From Alphaproteobacteria bacterium (GTDB lineage: Bacteria; Pseudomonadota; Alphaproteobacteria; UBA8366), in contig JAJFJD010000019.1 of assembly GCA_021774335.1 (NCBI GenBank), positions 96,099 through 160,098 on the forward strand: a stretch of DNA of 64,000 nt. Direction: 5' to 3'. The notes beneath the pieces are model-generated. The model did not search any database. It had not been told where the DNA came from and saw nothing but the letters and a program-made list of their open reading frames with translations. Every line of letters starts with the position of its first letter. Positions within the stretch are counted from its first letter, which is position 1. Position numbers and translations under genes: made by a program. This document shows positions 34,841 through 43,774 of this stretch, one piece after another.

Positions 34841-35893
34841 ATGAAAATGTTGACTGTTACAGCTGCGTCTTTGGCACTTGCCGGTTTCGCATTTGCGGGT
34901 GCGTCAATCCCGACGACTGCCGAAGCGGCAACGAAGGCTTGCAACGGGCCGAAGGTTAATTGGCGCCTTTCACTCTGGGGCAAGCGCCGGGCCTTCACCG
35001 AAGGCATGGAGCATGTTGCCAAGACAGTTTCTGCGCAGACTTGCGGAAACTTCACCGTCAAACTCTTCTACGGCGAACAGCTTTCAAAGAGTAAAGAGAA
35101 CCTCGACAGCATCTCTGTCGGCGCGATTGAATCCGGCACGTTCTGTGCCGCGTATCATCCGGGCAAGAACCGGCCGCTGAACGTTCTCGACCTGCCGTTC
35201 CTGCCGTTGGCGGATTTCGACGTGATGCGCAAGGTGCATGACGCCGTGTACAAGCATCCGGCATCGCAGAAGGCGTTGGACAAGTGGAACGCGGTTATCT
35301 ACATGTCGAATATCCTGCCGCAGTACGAATATATGGGCCGCGGCAAGCCGCCGTCGTCCGTCGCAGACTTCAAGGGCAAGCGGTTGCGGGCCCTGGGTGG
35401 CATGGGCCGTTCGGCCAAGGCCATCGGCGCGGTACCGACGACAATGCCGGCGTCCGAAACCTATACGGCCCTGCAGCGCGGGACCGTGGACGCGATCGGA
35501 TTCCCGTTCAGCTACACCTTTGCCGCGTACAAGTTGGATGAAATCTCCGACTGGTACACGACGAACATGTCGCTCGGCACGGTGAACTGCCCGACCGTAT
35601 TTAACAAAGATGCCTTTGCTAAATTGCCAGCCGATTACAAGAAGGTGCTGGATGAGGCGAAGCCGGGTGCCTATGCGGCCATGAAGTCGGCATATGCAGC
35701 CAAGGACAAGGCCAACATCGCCAAGTGGGCGAAGACCAAGATGAAGGCCGTCAAAATTCCCGAGGCCGAAATGGCTCAATTCCGTAAAGTCGGCGGCAAG
35801 CCATTGTGGGAAGCCTGGGTCAAGGAAAACGAGGGTAAGATTCCTGCCCGCGAGTTGCTTGATCTCGTGCTGAAAACGGCAAAGTCTGGGTAG
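34841..35893 (+). CDS. TRAP transporter solute receptor DctP, copy 3
   Basis: The 350-residue precursor has a signal peptide ending AEA and is very similar to copy 2 across its length (for example LSKSKENLDSISVGAIESGTF and VPTTMPASETYTALQRGTVD). It carries the same conserved Arg-bearing KGKRLRALGG segment and the C-terminal RELLDLVLKTAK. It is the receptor nearest to dctQM and probably the main partner. GGGAGG lies upstream of ATG 34841, though somewhat distant. Confidence 0.9.
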   Translation: MKMLTVTAASLALAGFAFAGASIPTTAEAATKACNGPKVNWRLSLWGKRRAFTEGMEHVAKTVSAQTCGNFTVKLFYGEQLSKSKENLDSISVGAIESGTFCAAYHPGKNRPLNVLDLPFLPLADFDVMRKVHDAVYKHPASQKALDKWNAVIYMSNILPQYEYMGRGKPPSSVADFKGKRLRALGGMGRSAKAIGAVPTTMPASETYTALQRGTVDAIGFPFSYTFAAYKLDEISDWYTTNMSLGTVNCPTVFNKDAFAKLPADYKKVLDEAKPGAYAAMKSAYAAKDKANIAKWAKTKMKAVKIPEAEMAQFRKVGGKPLWEAWVKENEGKIPARELLDLVLKTAKSG

Positions 35894-35907
35894 CAGTAAA
35901 TACGATA

Positions 35908-35937
35908 TGAACGCCGGTCCTTTGGGGCCGGCGTTCA
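35908..35937 (+). terminator. Strong hairpin between DctP copy 3 and dctQ
   Basis: TGAACGCCGG pairs with CCGGCGTTCA (10 bp), with three more inner pairs including one G-U. There is no T-run. It may protect the receptor mRNA or partly terminate before the permease genes. Confidence 0.6.
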
Positions 35938-35968
35938 GCCATGTAGTACCAAATATAAGAGAGATGTC

Positions 35969-36619
35969 ATGGCGATGAATGACGCTGATGAGCTCTCCCC
36001 TGGGGAGGTAACCCTGTCCAAGTTGGACGAGGGTTTTTTCAAGATCGAAAGTTTCTTCAACTTCATAGCGGGATTGATGATCTTTCTCGTAATGATCCTT
36101 GGAGTCGTGCAGGTGGTAGGCCGGAGCTTCTTTAACCGTCCGGTACCGTCCTATGTCGACATCATTGAAATTCTGATGGGCGTGTTCGCCTTTCTCGGCA
36201 TTGCGTATTGCCAGAAGCTCGGCGGGCATGTGCGCATGGAAATCATCATCAAACGGTTCAAAGGACGTGCCTTCTGGGGCATTGAGATCTTTGGAACCGT
36301 GGTGGTGATCTTGGTGATTTCCGTGCTGCTTTACTACGGGTTCACGCACTTCTTGCGTGCTTATACGTTGGGCGACAGTACGATTGACGGCGACTTTATC
36401 CTGTGGCCCTCGAAGCTTCTTGTGCCACTTGCATTCACGCTGCTGCTGATCCGGTTATTCCTGAATTTGGCGGGTTTCATCCGCCTGTATCAGAAGCCAG
36501 ATGCACGGCCGATCGCAGTGCCCATCATCGAAACGGTCGACGATCAGGCGCAGCACGAAATTAAGGTGAGTGGCGCCGACAAGGATGACCCGGCCCTTAG
36601 CAAGCAAGGAGCCGAATAA
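35969..36619 (+). CDS. dctQ: TRAP transporter small permease DctQ
   Basis: The 216-residue protein has four membrane helices typical of DctQ: IAGLMIFLVMILGVVQVVGRSFF, then PVPSYVDIIEILMGVFAFLGIAYCQKLGGHVRMEII. The polar N-terminal and C-terminal tails are longer than usual. DctQ is the small membrane subunit of TRAP carriers. Its stop overlaps the start of dctM by one base (TAATG), so the pair is translationally coupled. Confidence 0.9.
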   Translation: MAMNDADELSPGEVTLSKLDEGFFKIESFFNFIAGLMIFLVMILGVVQVVGRSFFNRPVPSYVDIIEILMGVFAFLGIAYCQKLGGHVRMEIIIKRFKGRAFWGIEIFGTVVVILVISVLLYYGFTHFLRAYTLGDSTIDGDFILWPSKLLVPLAFTLLLIRLFLNLAGFIRLYQKPDARPIAVPIIETVDDQAQHEIKVSGADKDDPALSKQGAE

Positions 36620-37965
36620 TGGACCAATTAACAGTTGGAATCATTGGCACCGTTGGCATGTTGTTCATGGTGTTTTTGGGCGTCCGGGTTTACGCGGCGG
36701 CGGCGATGACCGGACTGCTCGGCTGCGTGGCCGTCCTTGCTCTCGACGGGAGCGGCGGATTCGACCTAGCGCGTGGATGGAGTGCCGGCGCGGGTATCGT
36801 CGGAACGATCCCGCATTCGAAGGCGGTTAACTACGCTCTGAGTGTGCTGCCGATGTTCATTCTCATCGGATTCATCGCGTATCACGCCGGATTGACGCAT
36901 GCGCTGTTCAACGCGGCGCGCGCGTGGTTTGGCTGGGTACCGGGTGGATTGGCCGTGGCGACCGTGTTCGCGACCGCCGGTTTCGCCGCGGTGTCGGGCG
37001 CCAGTACGGCTACGGCCGCGGTGTTCAGTCGTGTTGCCATTCCGCATATGCTGCAGAACGGCTATAGCAAGCAGCTTTCGGCCGGCGTGGTGGCTGCGGG
37101 CGGCACATTGGCATCACTCATACCACCGAGCGCGATCCTGGTGATCTACGCGATCATCGTCGAGCAATCGGTCGGTGCGTTGATCCTGGCGGGCTTCTTG
37201 CCGGGTGTCGTATCGGCGATCATCTATGCGATGCTGATCATCGGTCAGTGCATGATCGATCCGTCGCAAGGCAAGCCGGTGGCATCGCCTCCGCTGATGG
37301 AACGGGTGAAGACGCTGCCGCCGATCATGCCGATCGCGCTGGTTGTCGCCATCATCTTCTATTCCATGTACTCCGGTAAGGCGACGCCGACCGAGGCGGG
37401 CGCTCTTGGGGCGTTCGTCATCTTCGTGATCGCGGTTTTCCGCGGCATGAAGTGGGGCAACATGCAGGAAGCCCTGCTCGAAACGGCGAAGCTTACGGTT
37501 ATGATCTTCGCGCTGATCTGGGGCATCCTGATCTTCGTCCGGTTCCTCGGATTTGCGGGTTTGCCGCAGGCGTTCGCGGAATGGATCATCCATTTGCCGT
37601 TCCCGCCGGTCGTGATCATGATCGGGATCCTGTTGGGCTATGCGGTCCTCGGGATGTTCATGGACGCAATCGGCATGCTGCTGTTGACCCTACCCGTGGT
37701 CTATCCGGCGGTCATGGCACTCGGCTACGACCCGATATGGTTCGGGATCATCGTGGTCAAGATGTGCGAGGTATGCTTGATAACGCCGCCTGTCGGCTTG
37801 AACTGCTACGTGGTTCACGCGGTTAGACCGGACATACCACTCGGGGACGTGTTCCGTGGCATCGCGCCGTTCTTCGGTGCGGATGTTGCCACCGTGGCGT
37901 TGTTCATCGCGTTCCCCGAAATCATCACTTGGTTGCCGAGCATGCTCGGTGCGGGTGCCAACTAG
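36619..37965 (+). CDS. dctM: TRAP transporter large permease DctM
   Basis: The 448-residue polytopic protein has the DctM signatures: AGFAAVSGASTATAAVFSRVAIPHM, GTLASLIPPSAILVIYAIIVEQSVGALILAGFLPG, GKATPTEAGALGAFVIF, and KMCEVCLITPPVGLNCYVVHAV. It forms the sodium-coupled elevator for the solute delivered by DctP. It ends just before a strong bidirectional hairpin. Confidence 0.93.
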   Translation: MDQLTVGIIGTVGMLFMVFLGVRVYAAAAMTGLLGCVAVLALDGSGGFDLARGWSAGAGIVGTIPHSKAVNYALSVLPMFILIGFIAYHAGLTHALFNAARAWFGWVPGGLAVATVFATAGFAAVSGASTATAAVFSRVAIPHMLQNGYSKQLSAGVVAAGGTLASLIPPSAILVIYAIIVEQSVGALILAGFLPGVVSAIIYAMLIIGQCMIDPSQGKPVASPPLMERVKTLPPIMPIALVVAIIFYSMYSGKATPTEAGALGAFVIFVIAVFRGMKWGNMQEALLETAKLTVMIFALIWGILIFVRFLGFAGLPQAFAEWIIHLPFPPVVIMIGILLGYAVLGMFMDAIGMLLLTLPVVYPAVMALGYDPIWFGIIVVKMCEVCLITPPVGLNCYVVHAVRPDIPLGDVFRGIAPFFGADVATVALFIAFPEIITWLPSMLGAGAN

Positions 37966-38006
37966 GGCGGCGCATTACCGCAGACGCGTTTAACACACGC
38001 AAAATG

Positions 38007-38037
38007 AACCGGGCCCGTACGATGTACGGGCCCGGTT
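38007..38037. terminator. 14-bp perfect hairpin, bidirectional terminator
   Basis: AACCGGGCCCGTAC pairs with GTACGGGCCCGGTT over a 3-nt loop. The stem is followed by TT on the plus strand and A-rich bases lie on the other side. It lies between convergent dctM and cheZ and should terminate both. Confidence 0.75.
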
Positions 38038-38068
38038 TCGATTCATTCTGGCGGTGCTTATTCGTTGG

Positions 38069-38608
38069 TTAGGCGAACAGCTTGTCGATGTCGTCCTGTG
38101 AAATCGCCTGACCGGGAAGCTGCGGGCCGTTGAGCAGGGCCGCATCGGAATCTTCCGGCTCCGGCTCGGGCTCAAGTAGGTCTTCCACCTCGGCGTCGAT
38201 CATATCGCGGCCCATCAACTCAACCATCGCGTTGACGCGCTCCTCGACGAAGCGGATGGAGCTGATGATCTTCGTGACGCGTTGGCCAGTAATGTCCTGA
38301 AAGGTACATTCCTCCATCGCGTTCGTCGCGCGTTCCATCACGGCGTCGCAGATTTCGTTCGTGTCTCCGTCTTTGGACTTGTCCTGGAGTTGCCCGACGA
38401 GATCGGAGATCCCTTCGAGGTTCTGCAGAATATTATGCGTCGCAGAATCGGTGTGCTGCGTGATGGCATCAAGATGATCGGACATATTTCTGAAATTGCT
38501 ATCCGGGTCGCCTTTATTAATGCGTGCAATCTCAACCCGGAACCGTTTGATGTACTGGGCCAGGTTGCGGATTTCGCTCTCGAGACGGCTGTCGGATTTC
38601 TGGGTCAT
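38069..38608 (-). CDS. cheZ: Protein phosphatase CheZ-family protein
   Basis: The 179-residue protein has the CheZ core of long helices and the conserved catalytic-region segment CTFQDITGQRVTKIISSIRFVEERV. The linker is very acidic (EPEPEPEDSD), and the C-terminal QDDIDKLFA is like the CheY-binding tail. CheZ dephosphorylates CheY-P. No chemotaxis or flagellar gene is adjacent, so it is an isolated member. The start is ATG 38608; the longer track ORF begins in non-conserved sequence. Confidence 0.82.
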   Translation of the reverse strand: MTQKSDSRLESEIRNLAQYIKRFRVEIARINKGDPDSNFRNMSDHLDAITQHTDSATHNILQNLEGISDLVGQLQDKSKDGDTNEICDAVMERATNAMEECTFQDITGQRVTKIISSIRFVEERVNAMVELMGRDMIDAEVEDLLEPEPEPEDSDAALLNGPQLPGQAISQDDIDKLFA

Positions 38609-38919
38609 GATGCTTAATTCTTCGGTAGTTCGATCAATCCGGATTCGTTCGGTCTCCGGGGGTGCCAATCTATGCAAGGGAAGAGTTAAATTGAGGTTAA
38701 GTAAATTAATCGCTTATATACAATGTGTTACGGGGCATGAATTTGGGTAGAATTACCATATTCCTCTACAGCTTGATTGAAAGGGGCTTGAGAAGCCGGC
38801 CGCTCCAGACAGACGGATTCGCTGTGATCGGGCTTCATTCGGTCCTGCGCCCGCCTTTGTCGGACCGTCGGATTCCTGCTAAGCAGGGGCCGCTTTTGGT
38901 TTGCGCAGGAGAGGATGAT
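38609..38919. other. Divergent intergenic region, cheZ to cupin gene
   Basis: No protein gene is seen in this 311-base gap. The part near 38690-38760 is AT-rich (AAATTAATCGCTTATATACAA) and probably holds the cheZ and/or cupin promoters. The track ORF that runs through it (38725-) lacks protein-like character before MSDGQYRSL. Confidence 0.4.
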
Positions 38920-39315
38920 ATGAGCGACGGGCAATACAGGTCGTTAATTCAGAATGAGGGCGATATCACGCCCTATATTCCGCCTGGGCATGAAGGCACC
39001 GTCAATTACCGACTTGTCGATAAAGAGTTCTGTGGCGCGTTCGAAATGAACCTCGGCATCGTGCAGCCGGGCGGCGAAGCGTCGCCGCACCTGCATGAAA
39101 ACGAACATCAAATCATCTACATCCTGGACGGCACGGCCGACGTGGTATTGGGGGACGATCCGGCGGTCGAATGTGGCCCTGGCACCGTTGTTCGGATCCC
39201 GCCGAAAGTACTCCATGCGGTGTATACGACAGGCGATACCCCGCTGCGGGCGCTGGTGCTCTATAGCCCGCCGTTGGGCCCGCGCGATGAGCGACCTGTG
39301 TCAGGGACGTCGTAG
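38920..39315 (+). CDS. Single-domain cupin protein
   Basis: The 131-residue protein has the two cupin motifs: PGGEASPHLHENEHQIIYILDGTADVVLGD (metal-binding His, His, Glu) and PGTVVRIPPKVLHAVYTTGDTPLRAL (last His). Such proteins are small metal enzymes or binding proteins of broad function. GGAGAGG precedes ATG 38920. The CoA-transferase gene starts 113 nt downstream, so a shared catabolic role is possible. Confidence 0.8.
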   Translation: MSDGQYRSLIQNEGDITPYIPPGHEGTVNYRLVDKEFCGAFEMNLGIVQPGGEASPHLHENEHQIIYILDGTADVVLGDDPAVECGPGTVVRIPPKVLHAVYTTGDTPLRALVLYSPPLGPRDERPVSGTS

Positions 39316-39428
39316 TGACGGGGGCCGGCCCATCGTGTTCGGTCTCTCGAATATTCCTACCTAATTTTCGCGTGGCGGCATTCGGGTTCGGCAATGCCGT
39401 CAGCGCCTACCACTCGGAGAACGACTAG

Positions 39429-40637
39429 ATGAGCGACAATAAAGGTTTCTTCGGTGCTCTCGCCGGCGTCAAGGTGGTGGACCTGACGCGCGTGCTCGGA
39501 GGACCCTATTGCACCCAGGTTTTGGCGGATCATGGGGCCGAGGTCCTGAAGGTTGAGCCGCCGCAAGGTGACGAAGTCCGGGATTGGGGACCGCCGTTCC
39601 ACGAGGGGGATGCGTCCTACTTCATCGGCGTTAACCGCAATAAACGTTCGATTGGCCTCGATCTCACGGTGCCGGAAGGGCGCGAGGTCTTGTTTCGGTT
39701 GCTGGAAGACGCGGATGTCGTGATCGAGAATTTGAAGACCGGCACCATGGAAAAATGGGGCCTCGGGTATGAAGAGGTCCTCAAAGAGAAGTTTCCCAAG
39801 CTGATCCACTGCCGCATCAGCGGCTATGGGGCGGATGGGCCGCTTGGTGGGTTTCCTGGCTATGACGCGATCGTGCAGGCGATGGCCGGTTGGTTCAGCG
39901 TCAATGGTGCACCCGACGCCGGACCGACCCGTGTCGGCCTCGCGATGGTCGATATGGGCACCGGCCTTTACAGCGCAATCGCTATCCTGATGGCGCTGCA
40001 GGAACGCAACCGGTCGGGCCATGGGCAGTTCATCGACATGACGCTGTATGACTGCGCCGTGTCACTCATGCACCCGCATGTCCCGAACTACTACATGTCC
40101 GGCAACACGCCTGGATTGACGGGTAACCAACATACGAATGTGGTGCCGTATGATCGGTATCACACAAAGACCGTCGACATATTTATCGGGGCCGGGAACA
40201 ACCGCGCCTTTCAGCGTCTCTGCACGGTGTTGGGCAAACCGGAAATCGCGGACGACCCACGGTTTGCCGACAACGGTCTGCGCCTTAGCAACAAGGAGGC
40301 TGTCACGAAACTCTTGACCGACCTGCTTGCCGAACGCGACGGCGAAGAGGTCTGTCAGCAGCTTTTGAAGTCCGGGGTGCCGGCCGGACCTGTGCTCGAT
40401 ACCGCGCAGGTCATGGCCAGCGACCACACGAAACACCGCAAAATGGCGGTGGAGTTGGACGGCTGGTATCAGATGACCGGCATTCCGATCAAGTTCTCCC
40501 GCACGCCCGGCGAGGTGCGGACCGCGCCGCCTAAGTTTGGCGTTCATGGGCGTGAAATTCTTGCCGCCCATGGCTTTAACGAGACAGAGATTGCTAAACT
40601 GTCGGACGCGGGCGTGTTGGTGGAGAAACGCAAGTAA
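39429..40637 (+). CDS. CaiB/BaiF-family CoA transferase
   Basis: The 402-residue class III CoA transferase has GVKVVDLTRVLGGPYCTQVLADHGAEVLKVEPPQGDEVRDWGP. The catalytic Asp is in MVDMGTGLYSAIAILMAL. It moves CoA between carboxylic acids, such as formyl-, succinyl- or carnitine-CoA; the acid is unknown. Its stop codon overlaps the start of the acyl-CoA dehydrogenase gene by one base, so the two enzymes likely activate and then oxidise the same acid. Confidence 0.9.
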   Translation: MSDNKGFFGALAGVKVVDLTRVLGGPYCTQVLADHGAEVLKVEPPQGDEVRDWGPPFHEGDASYFIGVNRNKRSIGLDLTVPEGREVLFRLLEDADVVIENLKTGTMEKWGLGYEEVLKEKFPKLIHCRISGYGADGPLGGFPGYDAIVQAMAGWFSVNGAPDAGPTRVGLAMVDMGTGLYSAIAILMALQERNRSGHGQFIDMTLYDCAVSLMHPHVPNYYMSGNTPGLTGNQHTNVVPYDRYHTKTVDIFIGAGNNRAFQRLCTVLGKPEIADDPRFADNGLRLSNKEAVTKLLTDLLAERDGEEVCQQLLKSGVPAGPVLDTAQVMASDHTKHRKMAVELDGWYQMTGIPIKFSRTPGEVRTAPPKFGVHGREILAAHGFNETEIAKLSDAGVLVEKRK

Positions 40638-42400
40638 TGACGACGCCGTCGCCGCCTCGAAGAGTGTCGACGAACCCCCAGCCTGAAACGCGGGGGATGA
40701 ACTTCTTCGATGCGGATACGGCGCTTCAGTCCTTGTTGTCACTCTATCTGCCGGCGGCGGATCGCGACCACCTGACTCCACATTTCCATAAACTAGGTGC
40801 GCTGGTCGGCGACCGGCTCGACGACTTGGCCTGCACGGCGGACCGCAATCCGCCGGTGCTGCATGTCCGGAACCGTCAAGGACACGATGCCGATCGGGTC
40901 GAGAAACATCCTGCCTATGTCGAGATGGAGCGGTTCGCATTCGGTGAGTTCGAAATGTCGGCGATGTCGCACCGGCCCGCCCTGGGGTGGCCGGAACCGA
41001 TCCATCATGTGGCGAAATACACGCTGCAATATCTGTTTGCCCAATCCGAATTCGGTTTGCTCTGCCCGATGAGCATGACGGATTCCCTGACCCGGACGCT
41101 GATCCGCTATGCCGATCAGTCCTTGCTGGATCGATACTTGCCGGCCTTGCTGGCCGAAGACTTCGAATCCGCGGCCCAGGGTGCGATGTTCATGACCGAA
41201 CAGGACGCCGGATCGGATGTTGGCGAAACGGTCACGACGGCGGTGCGGGACGGTGACGCATGGCGGTTGTTCGGCGACAAGTGGTTCTGTTCCAACGCGG
41301 ACGCGGATGTTGTGCTCGTGTTGGCGCGGCCCGAAGGCGGTGGCGAGGGGACACGGGGTCTCGGCCTCTTCCTGATGCCGCGGTTACTGCCGGACGGATC
41401 GCCGAACCGTTATCGGATCGTTCGGCTCAAGGATAAGCTCGGCACGCGCTCGATGGCGTCCGGCGAGATAACGCTTGAGGGCGCATCTGCGTGGCTGGTT
41501 GGCGATCTCGACCGTGGTTTCGTGCAAATTGCCGAGATGGTGAACCAGTCGCGGCTGTCGAATGCCGTGCGCGCCGCCGGCATGATGCGGCGTTCGCTGC
41601 ACGAGGCATTATGCGTTTCGCGGAACCGGAAGGCTTTCGGCAGCAACCTGATCGACCTGCCGTTGATGCAACGGCAACTGCTGAAGCTGCTGTTGCCGAC
41701 CGAGCAGGCATTGTCACTATGTCTGTTCACCGCCGTGGCGTTGCGCCGCGCCGATGAAGGCGACGAAACCGGTATGAAGATGCGGCGGATACTGACCCCG
41801 TTGCTGAAATTCCGGGTTTGCCGGGATGCGCGCAAGGTTACCGGGGATGCGATGGAGGTGCGCGGCGGCTGCGGTTATATCGAGGAATGGATTGAGGCGC
41901 GCTTGGTGCGTGATTCGCATCTCGGGTCGATCTGGGAGGGCACCAGCAATATCACGGCGCTGGACGTCCTGCGGGCGGCGAAGCGCGAGGAAGCGCATGT
42001 CTGGCTGCGTAAGGAGCTTTCCGCCAATCTGGCGGCGGCGCATGGGATTCCCGAAGAATTCCGCGTGGAGTTGTCGGGACTGCTCGACCGCGCCGTTGAC
42101 CTGGTGGCGCGCACAGCCGCGGCCGGGAGAACCGGTGAACGGTCGGCTCGCCAGGCCGCCAGCGCGCTGTTTCACGCTGCATCGGCGGTGGTCATGGCAG
42201 TCGAAGGCGCGGCTTTGGCGGAAGAGAAGGGCGACGCGAGGCGCTTGCTGATGGCGAAGTTGGTCGTAGAGCAAAAACTGACGGCGTCGGATCCGTTCAT
42301 GGAAATCGATGTCGACACCGAAGCGGCGGATGCGGAATGGCTCTTGAGCGACGCGTCAATTCCGCTAGGCGACGTATCCACCCGTCTCAAAAAGCGCTAA
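40637..42400 (+). CDS. Acyl-CoA dehydrogenase, AidB-like subfamily
   Basis: The 587-residue flavoprotein has LLCPMSMTDSLTRTLI, GAMFMTEQDAGSDVGETVTTAV, LFGDKWFCSNADADVVLVLARPEG, RLKDKLGTRSMASGEI, and MEVRGGCGYIEEWIEARLVRDSHLGSIWEGTSNI. The order and wording follow AidB more than short-chain dehydrogenases. The start at 40637 is translationally coupled to the CoA transferase; ATG 40697 (MNFFDADTA) is an alternative nearer the family N-terminus. Role: FAD-dependent oxidation of an acyl-CoA, or an alkylation-response-like function. Confidence 0.85.
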   Translation: MTTPSPPRRVSTNPQPETRGMNFFDADTALQSLLSLYLPAADRDHLTPHFHKLGALVGDRLDDLACTADRNPPVLHVRNRQGHDADRVEKHPAYVEMERFAFGEFEMSAMSHRPALGWPEPIHHVAKYTLQYLFAQSEFGLLCPMSMTDSLTRTLIRYADQSLLDRYLPALLAEDFESAAQGAMFMTEQDAGSDVGETVTTAVRDGDAWRLFGDKWFCSNADADVVLVLARPEGGGEGTRGLGLFLMPRLLPDGSPNRYRIVRLKDKLGTRSMASGEITLEGASAWLVGDLDRGFVQIAEMVNQSRLSNAVRAAGMMRRSLHEALCVSRNRKAFGSNLIDLPLMQRQLLKLLLPTEQALSLCLFTAVALRRADEGDETGMKMRRILTPLLKFRVCRDARKVTGDAMEVRGGCGYIEEWIEARLVRDSHLGSIWEGTSNITALDVLRAAKREEAHVWLRKELSANLAAAHGIPEEFRVELSGLLDRAVDLVARTAAAGRTGERSARQAASALFHAASAVVMAVEGAALAEEKGDARRLLMAKLVVEQKLTASDPFMEIDVDTEAADAEWLLSDASIPLGDVSTRLKKR

Positions 42401-42428
42401 CAGGCAGCCGTTTTCCAAGGGATAAAGT

Positions 42429-42471
42429 GGACGACCGCCCGCAGGGCCTCGGGAAATGCCGGCGGTCGTCC
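42429..42471. terminator. 11-bp hairpin after acyl-CoA dehydrogenase gene
   Basis: GGACGACCGCC pairs perfectly with GGCGGTCGTCC, with a 21-nt loop between. It lies in the short convergent gap between the acyl-CoA dehydrogenase gene and the surface-protein gene, so it likely terminates both. Confidence 0.6.
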
Positions 42472-42479
42472 GCGCGGAG

Positions 42480-43088
42480 CTATGGCAAGAGTTCCCATGC
42501 CCCGTCGGGCTGTTGGCAGGCAGTCCCGTAAGCGTCTTCGGACTTGCCGCCGATCTTGATTTTTTGTTGGAATTCCCGGCAGTAACGCCCTGAACTGCTG
42601 GTCCCTTCGCGCACCACGCGGACCGAGCCGCTCGCCGTGTCGTCCTTCCAATGTATCGTTTCGCCGACCGGCGCGGTGGTGGCGGATATCTGTGCGGTTT
42701 CATGCCGCCGCTGCTGCACGACGGATAGCCTATCGAGTGAAACCAGCGTGATCGCGGTGAAGCCAAGCCAGCGATAGGCGAGCGCGTCGTCATGATAATG
42801 GGCATAACCACGATAGCGGTGCCCGTGCGGGCGCACGACCCAGACATTCTTGTAGCGGCGGCGCGGCTTCACGACGACCACGCGCTTGTGCACCTGACGG
42901 TGCTTGTGGGCGTGACGGCGGTGATCGACTGTCTGAACCCATCGCGTTCCGTCATGGCGGCGATAGGCGTCACCGGCTGCATAGGGACCAGCCGCCGCAC
43001 TTGCCGTCATCAGAACCGCAAGAACGGTTCCCGCGGCCACCGCCGGAAGTACCGATCCGTTCTGCCGTGATCCAAACTTGCGTCGCAT
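42480..43088 (-). CDS. Secreted RT0821/Lpp0805-like surface protein
   Basis: The 202-residue protein has an Arg-rich start and a hydrophobic signal (VLPAVAAGTVLAVLMTASAAA). A His/Arg/Tyr-rich middle follows (RRHAHKHRQVHKRVVVVKPRRRYK). The C-terminal domain, SSSGRYCREFQQKIKIGGKS and a Cys-bearing tail, resembles 17-kDa-antigen-like surface proteins of alphaproteobacteria. It lies beside the Spy-like gene and probably belongs to the same envelope group. Confidence 0.7.
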   Translation of the reverse strand: MRRKFGSRQNGSVLPAVAAGTVLAVLMTASAAAGPYAAGDAYRRHDGTRWVQTVDHRRHAHKHRQVHKRVVVVKPRRRYKNVWVVRPHGHRYRGYAHYHDDALAYRWLGFTAITLVSLDRLSVVQQRRHETAQISATTAPVGETIHWKDDTASGSVRVVREGTSSSGRYCREFQQKIKIGGKSEDAYGTACQQPDGAWELLP

Positions 43089-43171
43089 TGATATAGCTCC
43101 TGAGAGAGGCCGGTATAGGCACGGTTGGGTGGTGGTGTGCCTATACCGGGGTGGGGAAGCGTTCGTCAGCG

Positions 43172-43774
43172 TTACTGTTTGCCTTGTCCGTGCGGTCCAC
43201 GCGGTCCACGATCACCGCCTTTTCCGCGCTCACCGCGTTTGAACTTGCCGTGGCCGCGGGTCATCAGGCCGTCGATTGCGGATCTCTGCTTGTCGCTCAG
43301 GGTTCCGTAGAACGTGTCGAAGGCCGGCCGTACCGTCTGGAGGGCGCCTAAGCGCGTGGTCATCATCGCCTCTATCCGGGCCATGCGCTGGGGCGCGGTC
43401 TTCGGCTTGTCTTCGTTCTTGGCCGTCTCGCAGGCCTTCTCCATGGATGCCTTGCCGTCGTTCATCGCGGTTTTGAGGTCGGTCCATGCGGTCTGCTGTG
43501 TCGGCGTGAATGTCATCAAGCCTTCGATAAGGTTGGTCATGCGCTCCATGCGTTTGCCATGCCGTTTGCCGCAGAATTTGCCACCGACGCCACCGTGGCC
43601 CCAGCGTCGGCCTTCGCTCCGGGCCTTGTGCATAGCGCCCAGGAAGGCCGGTCCGCCGGCTGCTTCGATCCCGGTCATGTTGGGGCCTGCCGGTGCGGCC
43701 GAAACCGCGACAATGGAAAGGCCCGCCGCGGAGGCGAGCAATCCGCCGATAATCAGGAATTGTTTGCCGTTCAT
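43172..43774 (-). CDS. Spy/CpxP-family periplasmic chaperone-like protein (LTxxQ motif)
   Basis: The 200-residue precursor has a signal peptide ending SAAPA (about residue 29). It has the helical LTxxQ-type motif FTPTQQTAWTDLKTAMNDGK and a second similar repeat near LSDKQRSAIDGLM. The tail is Gly/Arg-rich (RGKGGDRGPRGPHGQGKQ). Spy/CpxP proteins bind unfolded periplasmic proteins or sense envelope stress. It is divergent from the response regulator gene, as cpxP is from cpxRA in enterics. Confidence 0.8.
   Translation of the reverse strand: MNGKQFLIIGGLLASAAGLSIVAVSAAPAGPNMTGIEAAGGPAFLGAMHKARSEGRRWGHGGVGGKFCGKRHGKRMERMTNLIEGLMTFTPTQQTAWTDLKTAMNDGKASMEKACETAKNEDKPKTAPQRMARIEAMMTTRLGALQTVRPAFDTFYGTLSDKQRSAIDGLMTRGHGKFKRGERGKGGDRGPRGPHGQGKQ

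Noticed and set aside
35084-36349. 421-aa minus-strand ORF over DctP copy 3 and dctQ
   Set aside because: It is antisense to two clear TRAP transporter genes and has no family-like sequence.
38725-38919. N-terminal extension of the cupin ORF
   Set aside because: The GGAGAGG RBS and family start are at ATG 38920; the extension is not cupin-like and covers the promoter region.
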